From the NCBI GenBank assembly GCA_018902385.1, contig JABSSW010000031.1:1-64000 (forward strand): 64,000 nucleotides of DNA, written 5' to 3'. The notes under the pieces were generated by a model. It worked only from the letters and a program-made list of their open reading frames with translations. It searched no databases and had not been told where the DNA came from. Of this stretch, positions 59,275 to 64,000 are shown one piece after another. Numbering within the stretch: position 1 is the first letter of the stretch; every line of letters starts with the position of its first letter. This stretch comes from Physcia stellaris. Taxonomy: Eukaryota; Ascomycota; Lecanoromycetes; Caliciales; Physciaceae. The position numbers and the translations under genes were made by a program.

Positions 59275-60605
59275 TCACAGCTTCGCTCTCTCCGTCGGTG
59301 AGGATTCTTCCATTTCACTCAACTCCATCTTAGGTGACGCTTTCTCATGTGCTCCTCGGCTTCCTGACAACTCGTCAAGATTCGTCTTCCAGGCCCAGTG
59401 TCCATCCTTCTCGTGCCCATTGCTCCGTCCTTCTAGGACGTTGATCACATACTTGCCAATGGTGGGTAGGAACTTGTAGCTGTGGAACGAGCCACCCACA
59501 GCAAGGAAGAGGTTGTTGAGCCGAGGATGAGGATGCCTTGTGATGAGGTGATCCTGAGACGGGGAAACGGCATCCCAGCACAGACGCCAGTAGGCCTCTG
59601 GCCTGCCTTGCGTGTATTGCGGCAGCACTTGATGCGATATGGCACTCCGTGTCTCATCTTTCAATCTTTCAGGAACGTTGCGCTGATCGCGATCTGGTGG
59701 CACGGTGATGCGACGACCGGAACTGGTCGTAACAGAATTGGCAATAGACGGCGCCCAGGTGAGTTTGAGAAGGCGGTTCGATGGGGGCGGCTGGCAATCA
59801 CCAGATTCTCCATAGATCACCACAGGCATGTTGTGGAGCTGGTCCACCTCTTCATCGGCCAACTTGTAATGCGCAACGCAGACCGCCGCTGCCGTGACCT
59901 GTTTTTCAATGCAATCTTCCTCGGGGATATCCAACTTATCCTCGATGGTGGTGAGTATGCTGCTCGTCCAAGCACCAGATGCTAGAACAACCTTCCTAGC
60001 TCTTATCAAGTCTCCGCTGGCGAGCACGACGCCTTCAACGCCGTGAGCGCCGAGTTTCACGCCCTGCGCATTACCTGTGATGTAATTGACACCACGATCG
60101 ACAGCCATCCTCATGAGCTCAGCTGTTGCAGCTGCTGCGTCGCACCACCCGGCCAGGGGGTTCCAGTATGCCTTCTCAAAATCCTCCAGGTTGGTTTCAG
60201 CAAAGATACCACCGCACATGGTTCGCACGGTTTCCAACGCGACATCACTGGTCGGATCTTCCCCCTCTCCCTGAAATTCTGCCGTATCCTGTCGGCCAAG
60301 TCGCTACCCTTATTACTCAGGTTGAGCCAGCCGGTGCGATGGTAGTACCCTTTCCCTTTGAGCTCCGGCCACGTATCCCACGCTTCGATAGCTTCGTAGG
60401 CAAGATCCATGTAGAAGCGTGACGTGTAGTCTGGGCGGATGATCTTGTTGATGTCTGTGGAAGCGGCATGATCAGGTGGGAATGGGGTACGATCAATGAC
60501 CGCGATGGAGGAGGGATCGGGGTGGGTTTTGGAGAGATGATATGCTGTGCTGGTGCCGAAGATGCCAGCACCAACGATGAGAACGTCGTATTCCGGTCCC
60601 GCCAT
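59275..60605 (-). CDS. FAD-dependent amine/amino-acid oxidase (DAO, fructosyl-amine-oxidase-like), one-nucleotide frameshift
   Basis: A single-exon gene starting at ATG 60605. The N-terminus has the dinucleotide-binding motif DVLIVGAGIFGTSTAYHLS and continues with DINKIIRPDY. The C-terminus has RLCWDAVSPSQDHLITRHP and LFLAVGGSFHSYKFLPTIG, both typical of the DAO domain of sarcosine/fructosyl-amine oxidases. The family oxidises secondary amines or glycated amino acids with FAD, releasing H2O2. The frame changes near 60258-60266, in a G5 run on the coding strand: the upstream frame reads NFRERGKI, while the family-like continuation EDPTSDVALETVRTM is one nucleotide over. With one extra nucleotide the length becomes exactly 444 codons. 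It is either a real inactivating deletion or a homopolymer error. No GT-AG intron explains it. Confidence 0.78.
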
Positions 60606-61470
60606 CGTCGTCGATACAGTACGTAGTAGCTTACTCTCGTACCCCAGGCCACCTGATTCGAGATCCTGTCAAGGTCGGTGGTATGAGATGTTCACTGACA
60701 GTGCGAATTGTCCAGTCCTAGCTATCTCGAATTCTCTCAGTCAATAAACCCGCCGATTTCTACCTCCCATTGCTTCTCTTCTCTTCAGTGGCATGACTAA
60801 ACACAATCGTGTCCATCATGAAAGCGAAATGGTGGCTACCCAGTACCTCTACGCTTCTCATGTGCGACACAGAACGGACTCCCAGAAAGGACCAGATCTC
60901 GCACAACCAGCCACCAAGGTGAAGCGATACAGTCAGGGCAAAGGAACGGATTCAATGATCCGTGCTGAAGACGCCGACGAAGACTGCACCACCCTTTTTT
61001 TCTTTTCTTTATCAATGGACTTCTCATAAACTTCGTTCCCTTTATCCGCACTTTACCCCCCTTTCCCCCAGCGCTTAAGACCACCAACGTACGGGTATAG
61101 TCAGGGGCAGAAGAACCCCAGCCTCAGGTATTTATGCTCAAACAAAGGTAACCACGAAGAATAGCCTGTTCTTTTCCTAACCAAACTCAACGCAGACTTC
61201 CGTAGCGTATCTTGGCAGTAGCTTCCACGGATGTCACCATACCCAACCCCAAACTCCAGAGCCAGAGAGCGCCAATCCGAGAGAATGAGATGGCAGCAAC
61301 CATACTGACTCCCCGGACCCATAACTTTTGATCGCGGCGGGGCTATTCTTCTTATGAAGTGGAGAGATTCATCTATAATGAGCCTTCTATATCTACCAAC
61401 TCCCGCAATTCGCGGCTACTTCAGCTACCACAGGCTACCGCTTCATCGCTCTCAACCTTCTCAGTCACCA
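60606..61470. other. Intergenic, no gene recognised
   Basis: Upstream region of the oxidase and 3' side of the P450 gene. Pyrimidine-rich stretches near 60990 and 61040. Nothing further seen. Confidence 0.4.
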
Positions 61471-63424
61471 TCAATGCTGTGATTGCTTTGTAATTGGCCT
61501 GGACGGCTTTCTACTTTTCACTAGAACCCTGACGCCACCCTCCCGTTTCATGATTGGCATATAGCCATCAGCTCCCAGCTGCACATTCTCAATCGGCGTA
61601 TCGTAGAGCTGAAAGTCAAATCTCGAGAAAATTATTGCGATAGCGACGTACATCTCGGCGTAGACCAGACTGTTCCTGGATCAGCAGCGCCCCCTAATTC
61701 ACGCCTACCTTCAACAAATGAAGAAAGTATAACTTACTGCTCCCCAAGACATTTCCTCGAACCATGCGAAAACGGAGCAAAACACAAGTCGATCGTCTTC
61801 TTGCCCTCCGCGCCGAGGAACCTCTCCGGCTTGAATTCATAAGGATCCGGGAAAATGTTCGCATCGTGCCATAGCAGCGCGATCGTCATGCTGATGACTG
61901 TGCCTGGCGGGATCTCCCAGTCTTTGTATCTGATCACCCGGTCGGGTGCGATCCTGGGGAGGTGCGTCGCTATCCCCGCATACGAAAGACGGAGACCTTC
62001 CTGAATGACAGCGGTGAGATAGGGTAAGCTTTCGAGATCTGGAAGGCTGAGTTCGGAGCTCTGCGCGGTTGGAAAGGACTTGAGTTCTTCGCGAAGTTTG
62101 CGGAGGACGGGCGGGTTGCTACAGAGGTAGTAGCTGACTATGCGGAGGACCGATGAGGTCGGCTCCGTGCCGGCGCCGACGAGGCCTTCGAGTTGGCCTC
62201 GAAGCGCGGCTTCTGCTCTGCCGGCTGCGGGGAGGATGTTGGTTGTTAGAAACTCGTGGAACATGATCTTGTGTGGATCTACTTCGGTCGTGATGACCTT
62301 TTCTGCGGTCATGGTTCGAGATTTGAGTTTTTGGATCTGACTGAGCAAGTTCTACGATCGGGATGACGTTAGCCCATTGCTAATGAAGAAGGGAGCCCAT
62401 GGGTGAGAATTCACACCCCGTCTAGACAGGTACTGCGTGGGGAAATCCAGTCAATGGCTTTGACTCACCTCTTGGAGCGCTCTATAGTCACGACTCTGTT
62501 TACTCAGAATTTTCATAACCCAACTAGGAAACGACATGAAGAAGGGAACCAGCCAAGGCATATGCTTCGCTACCCTCCATATCGGTCCGAACCCCGAGAA
62601 ACCATTGACTAAAGCTCGACCGAAGTCTTGGTCGTCCAGACTGTTACAGCTACTGCCTGTGAGAGTATCTGTGATTATGTCCATGGACAATGCGCCATAG
62701 GCATCACCGAGTGCCAGAACTTTGCCCGAGGTCGCATATTCATCAAGTCGAACAGAAAGCTTCTCTACATGTCTGTCAAACATGGGCTTCATTTTAGCTA
62801 CCGCGGGATGGGTGAAAAAAGGCTCCTAGCGTGATCTTGAAGTCAGTCCTTTTTCGACATGATACACAAATTTCGATGGATATTCCTCATGAAGAAGGCG
62901 ACCATCGGAAGAGGTCTCGACATTGCAAGGATAAGGCTGAACAGGTACGTACCAAAGGTTTACGTTGTCTCTCATGTTCGTCATGCGTTACCGCTGCGAA
63001 TCCAATGGCACCGACGGCAAATGGGTCATAGAAGAAGGGATCTTTGTTCCAACGGCCCTCGGAGGTGTACAACACGTTGAAGAAGCCGGGATCATTAACA
63101 TGAACAGCGTTGGGGCTTATGCGGATAATGGGGCCTTTCCAATCATCAATTTATGCTGTTAAACAATAGCGCGCTAGGGGTGTTCCAAAAGATAAAGCTA
63201 CCGTGTTCCTGGTGAAGCTTTTCGATCTTGAATATGTATCTGCCCCCTTTCCACACATCGTAGTATGCCTGATAGCCACGCGTAAGTGCGGCCAGCTTTG
63301 GGCCCGGGAATCGTGCAAGAGGATGAAGGAATAAGCGGTAGAAGACAAGACCGATGACTCCGATGAGTATGAGTGCTGGTGCCGCGTATGATGGCGGAAG
63401 CGAAAGGAGAAACGCAATGTCCAT
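61471..63424 (-). CDS. Cytochrome P450 monooxygenase
   Basis: Model: complement of 61471-61675, 61738-62351, 62469-62825, 62953-63134 and 63202-63424, giving 526 aa with all junctions in frame. The N-terminal membrane anchor is APALILIGVIGLVFYRLFL, followed by HPLARFPGPK. Next come GPIIRISPNAVHVND, the I-helix GLVGAGTEPTSSVL, the ExxR motif in EGLRL, PERFLG, and the heme loop FAPFSHGSRKCLG with the axial cysteine. Everything needed for activity is present. It is an ER-bound oxygenase, and the layout resembles fungal secondary-metabolism P450s. It lies 7 kb from the terpene synthase and next to the FAD oxidase, so a role in tailoring a terpenoid is plausible but not shown. Confidence 0.9.
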
Positions 63425-64000
63425 TGTTGGGTGTTGATACTATAGATTGCAATAATGCCCGGAAAAGCAAGAGTTATAAGACAATTGTCGGGAGATGTTG
63501 TAAAAGTATCTGTGTACATGCAGGGTCCAGGATCGGGTGAGCACGCAGAAGACTGCAAGATCCAGATCGACCCGCTCACATCAACGATACTCACTGATGT
63601 CTGTAATGGACCAGTCAAAGTACACCATGAAGCTTCGGAGTTCGGAACGAGGTATCGCACACTCTAGTAACTCTACCGGTTTGTACCGAGATGGCGCCCT
63701 GTAACCCTGTTTGGCGACTTCAAGCATCAAGGTGGACTCTGACGTTCGAATGCTGGCTACGTACGAGAGTACTGTTTCATCATTGGAACGCCTACAGTTG
63801 TCTATCGTAATTCGTAGGTAATTTCCATCAGTTGAGAATGTCGCTTTACTCATTCGGGCTGCTCGTATTCAGGCAGCCTCCTCCATGGTTCCACGACAGC
63901 AACAGCCGCATGGACGCAAGAGAATAGCTTATCTTAGCTAGATGACAACGCGATCTCCGATGGCTTCGAAGAGCATGAAGTGATTGAATGCTGCAAGATG
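63425..64000 (-). other. Window edge; possible 3' end of a WD40-type gene
   Basis: On the minus strand a frame ending at 63581 contains ARMSKATFSTDGNYLRITI, which resembles the last WD40 blade seen in fungal NACHT-WD proteins (FS.DG.YL). The rest of the frame shows no motif. The gene, if real, would extend beyond the window. Confidence 0.25.

Noticed and set aside
1-64000. tRNA or rRNA genes
   Set aside because: No A-box/B-box pair with a foldable cloverleaf and no conserved rRNA stretch was noticed; a tRNA scan would settle this.

Overview
The window looks like nuclear DNA of a filamentous ascomycete (Pezizomycotina); I cannot place it further. The evidence is short GT-AG introns (mostly 41-67 bp) with CTAAC/GCTGAC-like branch sites, and fungal gene families: a Zn2Cys6 regulator, a DHA2-type MFS pump, a NACHT/ankyrin relic, a membrane-anchored fucose lectin, a CorA-like protein, a class I terpene synthase, a secondary-metabolism type GGPP synthase and a P450. 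The DNA alternates between gene-bearing segments of ordinary composition and AT-rich blocks full of mutated repeats.

Layout. 1-13240 is an AT-rich block with tandem repeats, a recurring palindrome and no credible gene. 13250-16981 holds two degraded genes (a NACHT/ankyrin NLR tail and an LRR/F-box-like gene). 17305-25040 carries a membrane sulfatase-like gene, an unrecognised membrane protein and a CorA-like gene. 25599-32801 is a transposon-rich stretch: a mutated ~600-bp MITE, a 3.9-kb Mutator-like element (MULE) sitting inside a secreted metalloprotease gene, and a second, unrelated MITE. 33152-41270 holds a DUF952 gene, a divergent pair of Zn2Cys6 regulator and MFS pump, and a five-repeat cold-shock-domain gene. 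42283-45033 is a degraded piggyBac-like element with a younger MITE inserted in it. 46113-63424 carries an APH-like kinase, a tiny Cys-rich protein, then a candidate terpenoid neighbourhood: GGPP synthase, terpene synthase, membrane lectin, Ser/Thr-rich surface protein, FAD amine oxidase and P450.

The most striking signal is the mutation pattern of the AT-rich DNA. Classical RIP (C to T at CpA) would raise TpA and lower CpA/TpG. Here TpA is depleted, CpG is strongly over-represented and CC/GG (and largely CT/AG) are almost absent, as if C had been changed to T only before a pyrimidine (CpY to TpY). Three independent observations agree: dinucleotide counts; a nearly intact ~1030-codon MULE transposase frame with 11 TGA codons, one TAA and no tryptophan codon; and two copies of one MITE, one mutated and one not, whose differences are mostly CpY to TpY.

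Several host genes are also damaged: the metalloprotease (transposon insertion), the Zn2Cys6 regulator (16-bp tandem duplication shifting the frame), the FAD oxidase (1-nt shift at a G run) and the NLR relic (in-frame TGA codons). All assignments come from reading motifs by eye; no database search was run.
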